Source: an uncultured Bacteroidia bacterium (GTDB lineage: Bacteria; Bacteroidota; Bacteroidia; Bacteroidales; F082). Taken from it: DNA of 64,000 nt. Where the stretch lies: the NCBI GenBank assembly GCA_902785755.1, contig CACZZO010000011.1, forward strand, positions 1-64,000, in the 5' to 3' direction. Positions 34,244 through 43,510 of this stretch are shown piece by piece. Every line of letters starts with the position of its first letter. The first letter of the stretch is position 1. The translations under genes were made by a program, and so were the position numbers. The notes under the pieces were generated by a model. That model did not search any database. It saw nothing but the letters and a program-made list of their open reading frames with translations, and was not told where the DNA came from.

Positions 34244-35905
34244 ATGGTAAAGGCTAAAAAACACCCTTTCTCCTTTTCAGATTCTCCTTCCAAAAAAGGG
34301 AAAGGACAACGGATATTGGCGGCATTGTTGGCGGGAGGACTGCTCACAGCCGCATGGCCCACATGGGGCATTGCGCCGCTGATTTTCATAGGGTTGGTTC
34401 CCCTGCTGCTGATGGAAGACCGCATTGCGCAAGGCGGAAACGGCAAACTGTTTTGGCTTTCGTTTCTCGCATTTCTCGTCTGGAACGTGGCCACCACCTG
34501 GTGGGTTTGGAACGCTACACCTGCCGCCATCGCAGCATGGGCGCTGAACGCAATCTTTATGACCATCGTGTTCAACATGTTCCACCTCACGAAGAAAAAA
34601 GTTTGTAACAACCCTTGGGGCAACTTTTTTCTCATCCCCTATTGGATGGCTTTTGAGATGCTCACCTATTGGTGGTCTATCAAATGGCCGTGGCTCAACT
34701 TGGGCAATTGTTTCTCCATCTGTCACAAGTGGGTGCAATGGTACGAATTTACTGGTGTGGCTGGCGGAACACTTTGGGTTCTGATTGTCAATATATTAAT
34801 CACAAACATCTTCTTGTTCTTCAAGTCCAAGGCAATGAAACCTTTATTAATTAATATAGGTGTTGAGTTGGCTGTGCTCTTATTGCCCATTTTAATCAGC
34901 ACACGCATGTACAAGGATTACGAAGACCAAGGTGAAGACACGGAAGTCATTGTCGTACAGCAGAATTGCGACCCGTGGAACGAACAATTTGACGAACAAT
35001 TCTACGATCAGGTCATACAAAACAACATTAATCTGTCGTTGCCCTTGGTGACACCCAAGACGCGCTTTATCGTCAGCAGCGAATCGGCCATCCAGGAAGG
35101 CATTTGGCTGCATGAATTGGATCAGGTGCATGCATTGAAAACCTTGCATGCATATATGCAGCGTTTCCCGCAAGCAGCCTTTGTCATCGGAGGAACCACA
35201 TACGAATGGGTGCCCCGTGGCATGGAAAACGACTTTGCAGCACGACCAATCGACAACATGAACCACTACTATTTCAGCCACAACTCGGCACTGCTCATCG
35301 ACAGCATCAATGTGCAGCACCGTAACAAGTCTCAGCTCGTAGTGGGTGTGGAAGCCATTCCCGAATGGCTTGGTTTTTTGAAAAACTACAGCATCACTAT
35401 GGGCATTGCCCGAGGCACCCTGAAAGGCGACACCGAGGCGAAGGTTTTGGCTTATGGCAAGCATAAAGCAGGCGTGGCCATCTGCTACGAGTCGGCTTTT
35501 GGCGAGTATGTCGGCCAATTCTGCAAGAAGGGCGCGGACCTGCTTTTCGTCATCACCAACGACGGCTGGTGGGGCGACACTCCGGGCTACCGACAGCATT
35601 TCGAGTTCTCGAAACTTCGCGCCATCGAAAACCGTCGCTCTGTGGCCCGTTCAGCCAACACCGGACGCTCCGGATTCATTAATCAGCGCGGCGACGTGCT
35701 GCAACAAACCCATTATTGGGTTCCAGATGCCATCAAGGCGACCTTGAAAGCCAACACGAAAATCACCTTCTATGCCAAACACGGCGACTACTTGAGCCGC
35801 ATTGCGGTTTATCTTACTTTTGTGCTGCTCATCACCCTGATAGCCAAAACATTGTTGGGTATTGGCAAAACCAAGAAAACCTCTTCACGCAAGAAAAAGA
35901 AATGA
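34244..35905 (+). CDS. lnt: apolipoprotein N-acyltransferase
   Basis: 553 residues. Six or more membrane helices (residues 20-230, for example ILAALLAGGLLTAAWP) and a periplasmic nitrilase-fold domain with the catalytic triad: Glu in FIVSSESAIQEG, Lys in HRNKSQLVVGVEA, Cys in GVAICYESAFGE. Later it has ITNDGWWGDTPGYRQHFEFS and AIENRRSVARSANTG, as in Lnt. It transfers the third acyl chain to lipoproteins, which fits the lipoprotein-rich neighbourhood. The ATG at 34244 is preferred over an upstream TTG. It overlaps the dus gene by 4 nt (ATGA). Confidence 0.95.
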   Translation: MVKAKKHPFSFSDSPSKKGKGQRILAALLAGGLLTAAWPTWGIAPLIFIGLVPLLLMEDRIAQGGNGKLFWLSFLAFLVWNVATTWWVWNATPAAIAAWALNAIFMTIVFNMFHLTKKKVCNNPWGNFFLIPYWMAFEMLTYWWSIKWPWLNLGNCFSICHKWVQWYEFTGVAGGTLWVLIVNILITNIFLFFKSKAMKPLLINIGVELAVLLLPILISTRMYKDYEDQGEDTEVIVVQQNCDPWNEQFDEQFYDQVIQNNINLSLPLVTPKTRFIVSSESAIQEGIWLHELDQVHALKTLHAYMQRFPQAAFVIGGTTYEWVPRGMENDFAARPIDNMNHYYFSHNSALLIDSINVQHRNKSQLVVGVEAIPEWLGFLKNYSITMGIARGTLKGDTEAKVLAYGKHKAGVAICYESAFGEYVGQFCKKGADLLFVITNDGWWGDTPGYRQHFEFSKLRAIENRRSVARSANTGRSGFINQRGDVLQQTHYWVPDAIKATLKANTKITFYAKHGDYLSRIAVYLTFVLLITLIAKTLLGIGKTKKTSSRKKKK

Positions 35906-36876
35906 GCGGCACTGATTGTCATCTTTCTTTAGGCCCTTTCCAAGGCATCACCGATGCGCCGTTTCGCAACGTGTTCAAGCGGCATTTTGGCGGCATCGAC
36001 AAGTTCTATACGCCATTTTTCACAGGGATTCACAAAGAAGAACACGCGAAAAACCTGCAAGGCGAGGAAATCGACCCGAAATTCAATGATGTTGAAACTT
36101 TGACACCACAAATCCTCAGCACCGACGCGGAGGAGATTTTGCGCTTCGCCAAACAATGCAAACAACTGGGCTACAAGGAAATCAACCTTAATATGGGTTG
36201 CCCATTTCCACGAGTGGCCAACAAGAAACGGGGTTGCGGCCTCCTACCTTACCCTGACATGGTGGAAGCAATGTTTAAGCGGATTTTCGAAGAAATCGAC
36301 ATTAATTTCAGTGTGAAATGCCGCCTCGGTTATTTCAGCCCTGATGAGATTGAGGCCATTATCCCGATTTTCAACAAATTTCCGCTTAGTGAATTGATTA
36401 TCCATCCGCGCATTGGAAAGCAATTGTACAAGGGCGAGGCTGATGTGGAGCGGTTCAAACGATTAATACCTTATATTAATGCGCCGTTGGTTTATAATGG
36501 GGATATTTTTTCTGTCAATGATTTTGGGCGCATCCGCAATGCGGTGCTGCCTATGAACCGATTTATGTTAGGGCGAGGATTGCTGACTAATCCGTTTTTG
36601 GCGGAAGAGATTCGGAGGGGCGCATGGAATGCGCCAGAACGGACGGAACGGCTGCACGCATACGTCATTGACCTTTATAAGGATAGGCTGCGCCATGCGG
36701 GAGGAAGCCCAAAGGTATTGGGACGAATGAAGGAACTATGGTCTTATCTGATGTATTCTTTTGAAGAGCCTCAGAATGTTTGGCGGAAAATCAAGAAGAT
36801 TAATGCTTTGAGGGAATATGAGGATGCCGTGGAATATGTTTTTACGAACAGCAGAATCATCCTTACAGGAATTTAG
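35902..36876 (+). CDS. dus: tRNA-dihydrouridine synthase
   Basis: 324 residues. The flavin-dependent Dus fold: GPFQGITDAPFRNVF at the start, INLNMGCPFPRVANKKRGCGL (given in parts; catalytic Cys in the K-R-G-C-G loop) near residues 95-115, SVKCRLGY with the conserved Lys near residue 140, LIIHPRIGKQLYKG and VYNGDIFSV, then FMLGRGLLTNPFL. It reduces uridine in the D loop of tRNA. The gene runs on from lnt with ATGA overlap and ends 4 nt into the convergent glycosyltransferase gene. Confidence 0.93.
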   Translation: MSGTDCHLSLGPFQGITDAPFRNVFKRHFGGIDKFYTPFFTGIHKEEHAKNLQGEEIDPKFNDVETLTPQILSTDAEEILRFAKQCKQLGYKEINLNMGCPFPRVANKKRGCGLLPYPDMVEAMFKRIFEEIDINFSVKCRLGYFSPDEIEAIIPIFNKFPLSELIIHPRIGKQLYKGEADVERFKRLIPYINAPLVYNGDIFSVNDFGRIRNAVLPMNRFMLGRGLLTNPFLAEEIRRGAWNAPERTERLHAYVIDLYKDRLRHAGGSPKVLGRMKELWSYLMYSFEEPQNVWRKIKKINALREYEDAVEYVFTNSRIILTGI

Positions 36877-37916
36877 GGCTTTACCTTCTTCGAAGGAATC
36901 AAACCCAAAAGATTCCTCATAATCCTTCCCGATAACCGATGGGCATACTTCTCAGTATACTGCTGTTGGACATATTGATAGCGCGAATATGTTTGATCTT
37001 TTTTACAGAAAAAATAAATCAATCTATCATGTTTGTTTCCCAAGCATCTTATATTAGGAACGACATCAAGAAAACCCTTAGTTTCATTTTGGACATAGTT
37101 GAGCATCGTTTCATCCATCTCAACTCTTGAAATCCACCGAAAAACCTTCTTCACCCAATACAGATAGTGATCATAGATTCCCTCAATGTTTTTGTATTTT
37201 TCTTGACCGACACGGTCTCTCAAACTATGAAGCCAGCCTACATAACCTACAATCTTATCTTGGCTTTTGCTTGAAGTGATAGAGTTTTCCCTTCTCCTAT
37301 AATGGTATGTGATAGAATTAATTACATAATACTTCCTTTCAACACACGCCAAATCAAAAGAAAAAATAGAATCTTCATTTATCTTCCCAACTTCAAAAAA
37401 CAATTGATTATCAAGAAGAAAATCTTTTCTGAACAACTTGTTCCATACAGCAACAGGCGTTTCACCTGAACTCTTCGATTTCAATCCGTTTTTATAAAAT
37501 TCTCCCACAGGAGAAGAAACATATATATCCTTACCATTCTTTTCATAATGTCCTGCAACAAAATCATACCGTTCAAGGTCAAGAGGTTGAGTCAATCTTT
37601 CAATGCAATCATCTGAAATCCAATCATCGCTATCAAGAAAAAAAACATACTCACCATTTGCAACATCAATGCCAGTATTCCTCGCCGCTGAAACTCCTCG
37701 ATTGTGTTCATGATGCACAACCTTAAAATCGATGGAGTCGGCATAAGCCTTGATGAGTTGTCCCGCGACCTCCATACTATTATCTGTGCCACAATCATCA
37801 ATAAGGATACATTCCATTTCTCCTTTATAAGTTTGTCGCATTACTGATTGCAAACATTCCTCAATGTATAGTTCCACATTATAAACCGGGATGATTATTG
37901 ATACTTTTGGAAGCAT
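36873..37916 (-). CDS. family 2 glycosyltransferase
   Basis: 347 residues. The GT-A fold opens with KVSIIIPVYNVELYIEECL and has the nucleotide-sugar binding ECILIDDCGTDNSMEV, then the DxD motif in FFLDSDDWI near residue 95. It probably adds a sugar to LPS or capsule polysaccharide in the cytoplasm. The base composition is distinctly more AT-rich than its neighbours, with AT-ending codons and Lys/Asn-rich composition, suggesting horizontal acquisition. A -7 box TATCTTTG lies 27 nt upstream on the minus strand (37943-37950). No other polysaccharide genes adjoin it. Confidence 0.92.
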   Translation of the reverse strand: MLPKVSIIIPVYNVELYIEECLQSVMRQTYKGEMECILIDDCGTDNSMEVAGQLIKAYADSIDFKVVHHEHNRGVSAARNTGIDVANGEYVFFLDSDDWISDDCIERLTQPLDLERYDFVAGHYEKNGKDIYVSSPVGEFYKNGLKSKSSGETPVAVWNKLFRKDFLLDNQLFFEVGKINEDSIFSFDLACVERKYYVINSITYHYRRRENSITSSKSQDKIVGYVGWLHSLRDRVGQEKYKNIEGIYDHYLYWVKKVFRWISRVEMDETMLNYVQNETKGFLDVVPNIRCLGNKHDRLIYFFCKKDQTYSRYQYVQQQYTEKYAHRLSGRIMRNLLGLIPSKKVKP

Positions 37917-37992
37917 ATTATATGATTCTTTGAATTATGCGGCAAAGATAACACTTTCCCTGTAATAAATGTATTATAAAATACATATATAA

Positions 37993-38077
37993 TGAATATA
38001 AACATTATTTTCATATTTTTTTAGTATTTTTATATACTATAATTTGACAATATTTAGTGAATAGAAACATTATTTTC
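37993..38077. repeat. 20-bp direct repeat, 65-bp period
   Basis: TGAATATAAACATTATTTTC (37993-38012) and TGAATAGAAACATTATTTTC (38058-38077) differ at one base. They lie in the 220-nt AT-rich region between the divergent glycosyltransferase and ATPase genes. Confidence 0.7.
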
Positions 38078-38108
38078 GTAGAAATAATGTAGATTCAAAT
38101 ATTATTCG

Positions 38109-38116
38109 TACCTTTG
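38109..38116 (+). promoter_or_regulatory. -7 box of the DUF4143-type ATPase gene
   Basis: TACCTTTG, 21 nt before the ATG. Confidence 0.5.
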
Positions 38117-38136
38117 CGGCGAAAATCTAAAACGTC

Positions 38137-39345
38137 ATGAAAGAATTGGAAGGCTTGGAAGAAATTATGCGAAGTCATCGCAACAGATTGGTCGCCGTGG
38201 GAACAAATTTCCACAGGAACCTCTATTACCACATCGACTGGGACGACCGCCTGATTGGCATCAAGGGGCCGCGCGGCTGCGGCAAGACCACCCTGCTGCT
38301 GCAACGCATCAAAGAAAACTTCGGCGACACGGGGCAAGCACTCTATATTTCGTTGGACAACCTTTGGTTCGCCTCAAACAGCCTGATTGACCTCGTGGAC
38401 TACCACTACACGCACGGTGGAACGCACCTTTTCATCGACGAGGTACATCATCATCCCTATTGGCAAACCCTGCTGAAGAACATCTACGACGACTATCCAC
38501 AAATGAACGTCGTCTATACAGGCTCGTCGATGCTGAGGATGGACCACAAGCAAGGTGACCTTTCGAGGCGACAGTTAGTGTATCACCTACCCGGGCTGTC
38601 GTTTCGCGAATATCTTGAATTTGAGGAACTTTACCGATGCGAACCGTTGGAATTGGAAGACATTTTGAAAAACCACGTCCGAATTGCCAACGACGTTTGT
38701 GCGAAAATCAAGGTGCTGCCCGCATTTGAGAAATATTTGAAGCAAGGCTACTATCCTTTCTACAAGGAAGTGAAAAAAGGCTATGACATGCGTTTGCAAC
38801 AGGTTATCAATCAAGTGATTGAAAACGACTATCCAGCCATTGACGAGGTGTCGATGTCAACCATCCGAAAGACCAAGAAAATGCTGATGCTTTTGGCGGA
38901 AAAGGTGCCGCAAACGCCCGTGATGAGCGAACTTTACGCCGAGTTGGACACCGACCGCAACCAAGGCCTGAAAATGATGCACGCTTTGGAGCGCGGCGGC
39001 TTGCTCGGGCTGCTCTCAAGCGAGGCAAAAAGTTTCAAAGGGTTGGCACGCCCCGACAAGATTTTCCTGAACAACCCCAACCTGATGTATGCACTGGTGT
39101 CAAAGCCAGAAATCGGGACGGTGAGGGAGACTTTCTTCTTCAACCAACTCAGTCAAACACAAACTGTTACCTTCCCGAAAAAAGGCGACTTCCTCGTGAA
39201 CAAGACCTACCTCTTCGAGGTGGGGGGCAAAAACAAGAGTTTTGACCAAATCAAGGACATTGAAAACAGTTTTTTGGCGATGGACGGGATCGAGGTCGGG
39301 CATCACAACAGAATTCCGCTTTGGGTGTTTGGGATGATGTATTAA
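38137..39345 (+). CDS. AAA-type ATPase with DUF4143 domain
   Basis: 402 residues. The N-terminal AAA_14 domain has Walker A GPRGCGKTTLLL near residue 49 and Walker B HLFIDEVHHH near residue 108, with a sensor-like VVYTGSSMLRM. The C-terminal domain (DUF4143) contains YLFEVGGKNKSFDQIKDI with an E-V-G-G-K core, resembling a PD-(D/E)XK nuclease-like fold. Proteins of this class are common and highly variable in Bacteroidota and archaea; their role is unknown, possibly in defence or signalling. It is a single gene with promoter and terminator, next to the AT-rich glycosyltransferase. Confidence 0.88.
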   Translation: MKELEGLEEIMRSHRNRLVAVGTNFHRNLYYHIDWDDRLIGIKGPRGCGKTTLLLQRIKENFGDTGQALYISLDNLWFASNSLIDLVDYHYTHGGTHLFIDEVHHHPYWQTLLKNIYDDYPQMNVVYTGSSMLRMDHKQGDLSRRQLVYHLPGLSFREYLEFEELYRCEPLELEDILKNHVRIANDVCAKIKVLPAFEKYLKQGYYPFYKEVKKGYDMRLQQVINQVIENDYPAIDEVSMSTIRKTKKMLMLLAEKVPQTPVMSELYAELDTDRNQGLKMMHALERGGLLGLLSSEAKSFKGLARPDKIFLNNPNLMYALVSKPEIGTVRETFFFNQLSQTQTVTFPKKGDFLVNKTYLFEVGGKNKSFDQIKDIENSFLAMDGIEVGHHNRIPLWVFGMMY

Positions 39346-39348
39346 TCG

Positions 39349-39380
39349 AAAAAAGCCTCCCTTACGAGAGGCTTTTTTTC
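39349..39380. terminator. bidirectional terminator
   Basis: AAAAAAGCCTC and GAGGCTTTTTTT around an 8-nt loop, between the convergent ATPase and rocD genes. Confidence 0.9.
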
Positions 39381-39395
39381 ATTCATCCGTCAAAA

Positions 39396-40628
39396 TCATT
39401 CAAACGAAGCAATTGCCTTCTTAATGATTTCGATGGCTTCGCGGAGCTCGGCCTCGGTGATGACCAAGGGCGGAGCGAAGCGGATGATGTGCTGGTGGGT
39501 GGGCTTGGCCAACAGGCCGAGGTCACGCATCTTGAGGCACACATCCCAAGCCTCTTTGCCATCTTTGGGTTTGATAATCACGGCGTTGAGCAAGCCCTTA
39601 CCACGGACTTTCTCAATCATCGGGCTCTTGATCTTGCCGATTTCCTCGCGGAAAATCTTTCCGAGACGCTCGGCATTCTCCATCAGATGCTCTTCCTTGA
39701 TAACCTCAAGGGCGGCGATGGAAACGCGGGCTGCAATCGGGTTGCCGCCGAAAGTGGAGCCGTGCTCACCTGGCTTGATGTTCAGCATGATGTCGTCGTC
39801 GGCCAAAACGCAGGACACCGGCACCACACCGCCACCGAGGGCCTTGCCCAAGATGAGGATGTCGGGGCGCACGCCTTCGTGGTCGCAAGCCAGCATCTTA
39901 CCCGTACGGGCGATACCGCACTGCACCTCGTCGGCCATGAAGAGCACGTTGTGCTTCTTGCAGATGTCGTAGCACTTCTTCAGGTAGCCTTCATCGGGAA
40001 CGTAAACGCCAGCCTCGCCTTGGATGGGTTCCAGCAGGAAACCAGCGATTTCGTTGCCTTCCTTCTCAAGCACTTTCTCAAGAGCATCGGGGTCATTGTA
40101 TGGAATACGGATGAAACCGGGAGTCATGGGGCCGTAGTTGGCATAGCTCTCAGGGTCGTTACTCATGGTGATGATGGTGATGGTGCGGCCGTGGAAGTTG
40201 CCTTCGCAGCACACAATATTCACCTTGTCGTTCGGAATGCCTTTCTTGACGACACCCCAACGGCGGGCGAGCTTCAGGCCCGTTTCGTCGGCTTCGGCGC
40301 CCGAGTTCATGGGCAAAACTTTGTCGTAGCCAAAGTATTCGGTCACATATTTTTCCCACACGCCGAGTGCGTCGTTATAGAAGGCGCGGCTGCTGAGGGT
40401 GAGGCGCTCGGCCTGGTCGGTCAAGGCCTTCAGGATTTTCGGGTGGCAATGGCCTTGGTTGACAGCGGAATAGGCCGACAGGAAGTCGAAATACTCTTTT
40501 CCTTCGACGTCCCACACCTTGGCGCCCTTACCTTTGGCGAGGACGACCGGCAGCGGGTGATAATTGTGGGCCCCGTACTTGGCTTCGAGGTCCATGGCTT
40601 GTTGCGATGATGTGATTTTTTCGATCAT
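39396..40628 (-). CDS. rocD: ornithine aminotransferase
   Basis: 410 residues. A class III PLP aminotransferase of the ornithine-oxo-acid type: start [37 protein letters not shown], glycine-rich [46 protein letters not shown] and the Schiff-base Lys in [14 protein letters not shown] near residue 257. It interconverts ornithine and 2-oxoglutarate with glutamate semialdehyde and glutamate, so it links arginine and proline metabolism. It is monocistronic with -7 box TACCTTTG upstream. Confidence 0.96.
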   Translation of the reverse strand: MIEKITSSQQAMDLEAKYGAHNYHPLPVVLAKGKGAKVWDVEGKEYFDFLSAYSAVNQGHCHPKILKALTDQAERLTLSSRAFYNDALGVWEKYVTEYFGYDKVLPMNSGAEADETGLKLARRWGVVKKGIPNDKVNIVCCEGNFHGRTITIITMSNDPESYANYGPMTPGFIRIPYNDPDALEKVLEKEGNEIAGFLLEPIQGEAGVYVPDEGYLKKCYDICKKHNVLFMADEVQCGIARTGKMLACDHEGVRPDILILGKALGGGVVPVSCVLADDDIMLNIKPGEHGSTFGGNPIAARVSIAALEVIKEEHLMENAERLGKIFREEIGKIKSPMIEKVRGKGLLNAVIIKPKDGKEAWDVCLKMRDLGLLAKPTHQHIIRFAPPLVITEAELREAIEIIKKAIASFE

Positions 40629-40677
40629 GATTTATTATTTAAGGATTTGAAAATTAAAGATTCAAGATTACAGGGTG

Positions 40678-40685
40678 CAAAGGTA
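40678..40685 (-). promoter_or_regulatory. -7 box of rocD
   Basis: TACCTTTG on the minus strand, 50 nt before the rocD ATG. Confidence 0.5.
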
Positions 40686-40694
40686 AGTTTTTTT

Positions 40695-42137
40695 TCAACC
40701 CTTTTCATTTTTAGCCTGATTTTTACGAATAATTTTGTAGGCCACAAGCAAAACCAAAGCTGTCAAAGCGATGGCGAGCAGCCCGAAAAAGGCCAAACGG
40801 TATTGGTTGCGCTGGGATTTTAGCATTTCCAACTCGTTATTTTGGGCTTCATAGCGTTGGAGAAGGTCTTCGGCGTCATACCGCAATGTGCGATTTTGCT
40901 CATAAACATCCGAGTTTTCACGCATCAGTGCAACATTATCTTCCTCGAAGCCTTCAATGATGGAGTAAAGGTCGTCGAAACGACCCAATCGGGCATAATC
41001 CATAGCCAAATGCTTGCTTATCAGGGGACGGATTACGGCAATGCCCGACGACTTTTCCATTTCAACATATCGCTCATAATACTGGAGCGACTTCGCCGCC
41101 TGACCCATTTGCGAATACAATACCATCAAACCGGCACAAGCCTCCATTTGGCCATATTGGTATTTCCGCTCCACAGACAAATCCAAGGCTTCGAGATACT
41201 TCGCCAAGGCAGCAGCATAATCGCCGCGATGAGCCAACACATTCGCTATGCCAACCATAGCTGAGGACTTGTCGTTGTTGACAAACATGTATGTTTCCCA
41301 ACTTGACATGGGCTTCTCCGAGCAATCAATGGCCTTTTGATAATAATACAATGCCGAATCGTAATCGATGATGCTGCTTTCATAAATGGTTCCTAAATTC
41401 TTGAGTGCGAGAAACAAACGATAGTTATCCTCCTTTTCCTCAAACTTTGGAATGAGCCTCCAATACATGCGCCGAGCTTCGTCTGGCTGTCCCTTTTCGA
41501 GGAGAAGCGTGGCCAAATACGATTCCTCACGAAGTGCCCAAACCTCATCCTTGACCATTCGGAACAACCTGATTGACATCCTATAATAATCGGTGGCAGC
41601 CTCAAAATCATTCCGTTTATAGCAAATCAGGCCTAAATTTGCGTTCACGTAGGCACACGCAGAGGTGTCGTCATTCTGACGCGCCAGCTCCAAAGCATCC
41701 TCAAACATCAGAAATGCCGTATCAATGCTTCCCAAATCCATCTCGTAGAAAGCGATATTCCACAGCGACTCGAAAGCGTTTTTAGTGTCACCCAAAGCGG
41801 TAAATTGGCTATATGCCTTTTGCAAATACTGTTTCGCCAAGTCCAAATCGGTATGATAAGCATATTGAATACCCAAAACATAGTTGGCTTTCGCTTCCAA
41901 ATCAGCCAAGCCCTGATTTTGAGCCTCTTTCATGGCTTTTTCTCCCCAATTAATGCAATCGTCAAATGAAATGGGGTAAAATTCCCATGTCAACTCGATC
42001 ATAGTCAGCACTTTCTCTCGGCCTTCTTGGGTAGGCAAGATGTTTTCGAGGCTGTCCACGATGCGGGTGTCCATTTGTGCAAATGCAGCCGTGGCGAAAA
42101 GCAGGGAAAGCAATATGGCGAAGCCTCTGCGCATCAT
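40695..42137 (-). CDS. exported TPR protein with C-terminal membrane helix
   Basis: 480 residues. The signal peptide (MMRRGFAILLSLLFATAAFA) is followed by Gln. About seven TPR units run from residue 40 to 370 (for example ANYVLGIQYAYHTDLDLAKQY, ALYYYQKAIDCS). A coiled coil near residues 395-445 and a single membrane helix (LAFFGLLAIALTALVLLVAYKI) end the protein in a short basic tail. The layout equals the sensor half of TPR histidine kinases or LuxR regulators of Bacteroidota but the output domain is missing. The ATG overlaps nothing; an in-frame TTG adjoins the MBL stop. It follows the MBL gene directly, so the pair is one transcript. Confidence 0.82.
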   Translation of the reverse strand: MMRRGFAILLSLLFATAAFAQMDTRIVDSLENILPTQEGREKVLTMIELTWEFYPISFDDCINWGEKAMKEAQNQGLADLEAKANYVLGIQYAYHTDLDLAKQYLQKAYSQFTALGDTKNAFESLWNIAFYEMDLGSIDTAFLMFEDALELARQNDDTSACAYVNANLGLICYKRNDFEAATDYYRMSIRLFRMVKDEVWALREESYLATLLLEKGQPDEARRMYWRLIPKFEEKEDNYRLFLALKNLGTIYESSIIDYDSALYYYQKAIDCSEKPMSSWETYMFVNNDKSSAMVGIANVLAHRGDYAAALAKYLEALDLSVERKYQYGQMEACAGLMVLYSQMGQAAKSLQYYERYVEMEKSSGIAVIRPLISKHLAMDYARLGRFDDLYSIIEGFEEDNVALMRENSDVYEQNRTLRYDAEDLLQRYEAQNNELEMLKSQRNQYRLAFFGLLAIALTALVLLVAYKIIRKNQAKNEKG

Positions 42138-42140
42138 CAA

Positions 42141-42782
42141 TTAACCCAAGAACATGTTGTAGCGTTGCTCGTCGAAAATGGTGGTGCTTTCGCCGTGGCC
42201 TGAGAAGACTTCCGTGTCGTCGGGCAGGCGGAAAAGCCGCTCTTTTATGCTCTCAATCAGTTGCCTGAAGTCGCCGCCAGCGAGGTCGGTGCGCCCAATG
42301 CTGCGATTGAAAAGCGCATCGCCGGTGAAGACCCAGCCCTCGATTTCGGCATAAAGACTGACGCTGCCTCGGGCATGGCCCGGCGTGCAAATCACCTCCA
42401 AAGTGCTCTCTCCCACTTTGATGATTTCGTTGTCTTTCAGGTCAATGTCGGGCAACGGAAACTCGCCATCAGGAGAAAGGCCAAGCCACGCGCCGTGGCG
42501 TTTGGCTTGAATGAAGTCAGGCTTTGTGTCGGGATGCGCCGCCACTGGGATGCCGTAACGCTTTTTCACGGCCTCATTGCCGATGATATGATCGACGTGG
42601 CCATGCGTGTTGATGGCCATCAGCGGCTTCAGTTGGTGGCTGTCGATGAAACCGAACAGGCGGTCTTCCTCGCCTTTGTTAGAGCAGCCCGGGTCGATGA
42701 TGACACATTCCTTGGTGTCGTCGTAAAGGATGTAAGTGTTTTCCGAAAATGGATTGAAGATTAAAGATTCTAATTTAAGCAT
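42141..42782 (-). CDS. MBL-fold hydrolase (glyoxalase II-like)
   Basis: 213 residues. The metal-binding motif NTHGHVDHIIGN is near residues 56-67, followed by HPDT and CTPGHARGSVSLY near residue 130, and FTGDALFNRSIGRTDL near residue 150, with SGHGESTTI at the end. This is the pattern of YcbL-like / hydroxyacylglutathione hydrolase-type thioesterases. The substrate is unknown. The -7 box TATTTTTG ends about 17 nt before the ATG. It shares a transcript with the TPR gene downstream. Confidence 0.93.
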   Translation of the reverse strand: MLKLESLIFNPFSENTYILYDDTKECVIIDPGCSNKGEEDRLFGFIDSHQLKPLMAINTHGHVDHIIGNEAVKKRYGIPVAAHPDTKPDFIQAKRHGAWLGLSPDGEFPLPDIDLKDNEIIKVGESTLEVICTPGHARGSVSLYAEIEGWVFTGDALFNRSIGRTDLAGGDFRQLIESIKERLFRLPDDTEVFSGHGESTTIFDEQRYNMFLG

Positions 42783-42798
42783 ATTTCTGAATTTTGGG

Positions 42799-42806
42799 CA
42801 AAAATA
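42799..42806 (-). promoter_or_regulatory. -7 box of the MBL-TPR transcript
   Basis: TATTTTTG on the minus strand, 16 nt before the MBL start codon, in the gap after the XRE gene. Confidence 0.5.
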
Positions 42807-42827
42807 GTAATAATTGCAAAACCTATT

Positions 42828-43277
42828 TCACACGGCCATAAGTTGTTCACCCAAATAATGCAACGTTTCCTTGATTTGTTGCATCCGTTGCGGACTGGGT
42901 TTCTTGATTCCATAGATATATTTCGACAACAGGCTCTTATTGACACCCATGCTGCGTGCCACTTCGGAAACATTGAGTTGTGGAAACTGCCTGAAAATGG
43001 CTGCCACTTCATTCATCATGTTAGGCTCTTCGGTATTGTAAAAACTCGAGATGTGAATATCCTCGTCAAGGCTTTCCCAACGCAAAGCCCTGCCATGAAG
43101 CACGATGGCAAAGTCATTCCTTTCTTCGTTGGAAGCTTCTTTCAACACCGGGAAAGCCTCCAACGGGCGACTGTATTCCTTATCTTGACTCGAAAGCATG
43201 AAAATCCTTCCGCTTTCAAACCAAACCTTTTTGATGGTTTCGTCGCCATGTTCTTCTAATCGTGATACTCGTTCCAT
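42828..43277 (-). CDS. DUF2442-XRE protein, putative antitoxin/regulator
   Basis: 149 residues. The N-terminal half (VSRLEEHGDETIKKVWFESG, RIFMLSSQDKEYSRPLEAFP) matches DUF2442. The C-terminal half is an XRE helix-turn-helix: LNVSEVARSMGVNKSLLSKY, then GIKKPSPQRMQQI, so the two-in-one protein can bind DNA. DUF2442 and DUF4160 proteins occur as adjacent pairs and are suspected toxin-antitoxin systems. Here the DUF4160 gene overlaps by 22 nt upstream, and a palindrome sits in their promoter. The protein is therefore likely an autorepressor and antitoxin. Confidence 0.82.
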   Translation of the reverse strand: MERVSRLEEHGDETIKKVWFESGRIFMLSSQDKEYSRPLEAFPVLKEASNEERNDFAIVLHGRALRWESLDEDIHISSFYNTEEPNMMNEVAAIFRQFPQLNVSEVARSMGVNKSLLSKYIYGIKKPSPQRMQQIKETLHYLGEQLMAV

Positions 43278-43489
43278 GCTGCAATGATTTCATCTTTGTA
43301 CATTTTCACCAATTTCAAGGCCCGTTTCACATCCTGAGCCTTCAAGCCATGATTGTAAACCAACTCAATTTCAGGCACAACGGCAATCTTCGCTTCGTCA
43401 TCCCCTCTGACTACATGGACATGGATTGGGTCGTGGTCTTCCGAGAAAAAGAAGAAACAAAGCCCGAATATTTCAAATACTGTTGGCAT
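43256..43489 (-). CDS. DUF4160 protein, putative toxin partner
   Basis: 77 residues from the ATG giving MPTVFEIFGLCFFFFSEDHD; further in-frame sequence upstream crosses the promoter and is not used. The motif DHDPIHVHVVRG is the DUF4160 hallmark (His-rich). The protein ends KMYKDEIIAAWNEYHD. It overlaps the DUF2442-XRE gene by 22 nt, which is typical of coupled toxin-antitoxin genes. Its biochemical activity is unknown. Confidence 0.82.
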   Translation of the reverse strand: MPTVFEIFGLCFFFFSEDHDPIHVHVVRGDDEAKIAVVPEIELVYNHGLKAQDVKRALKLVKMYKDEIIAAWNEYHD

Positions 43490-43510
43490 ATCAATATCTT
43501 TTTTACTCCG

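Noticed and set aside
37917..38136. Replication origin or CRISPR leader in the AT-rich gap
   Set aside because: There are only two imperfect direct repeats, no DnaA-box cluster and no array; the region is simply AT-rich with divergent promoters.
39321..40610. 430-codon plus-strand reading frame opposite rocD
   Set aside because: rocD is intact with all PLP motifs on the minus strand; the antisense frame has no recognisable protein.
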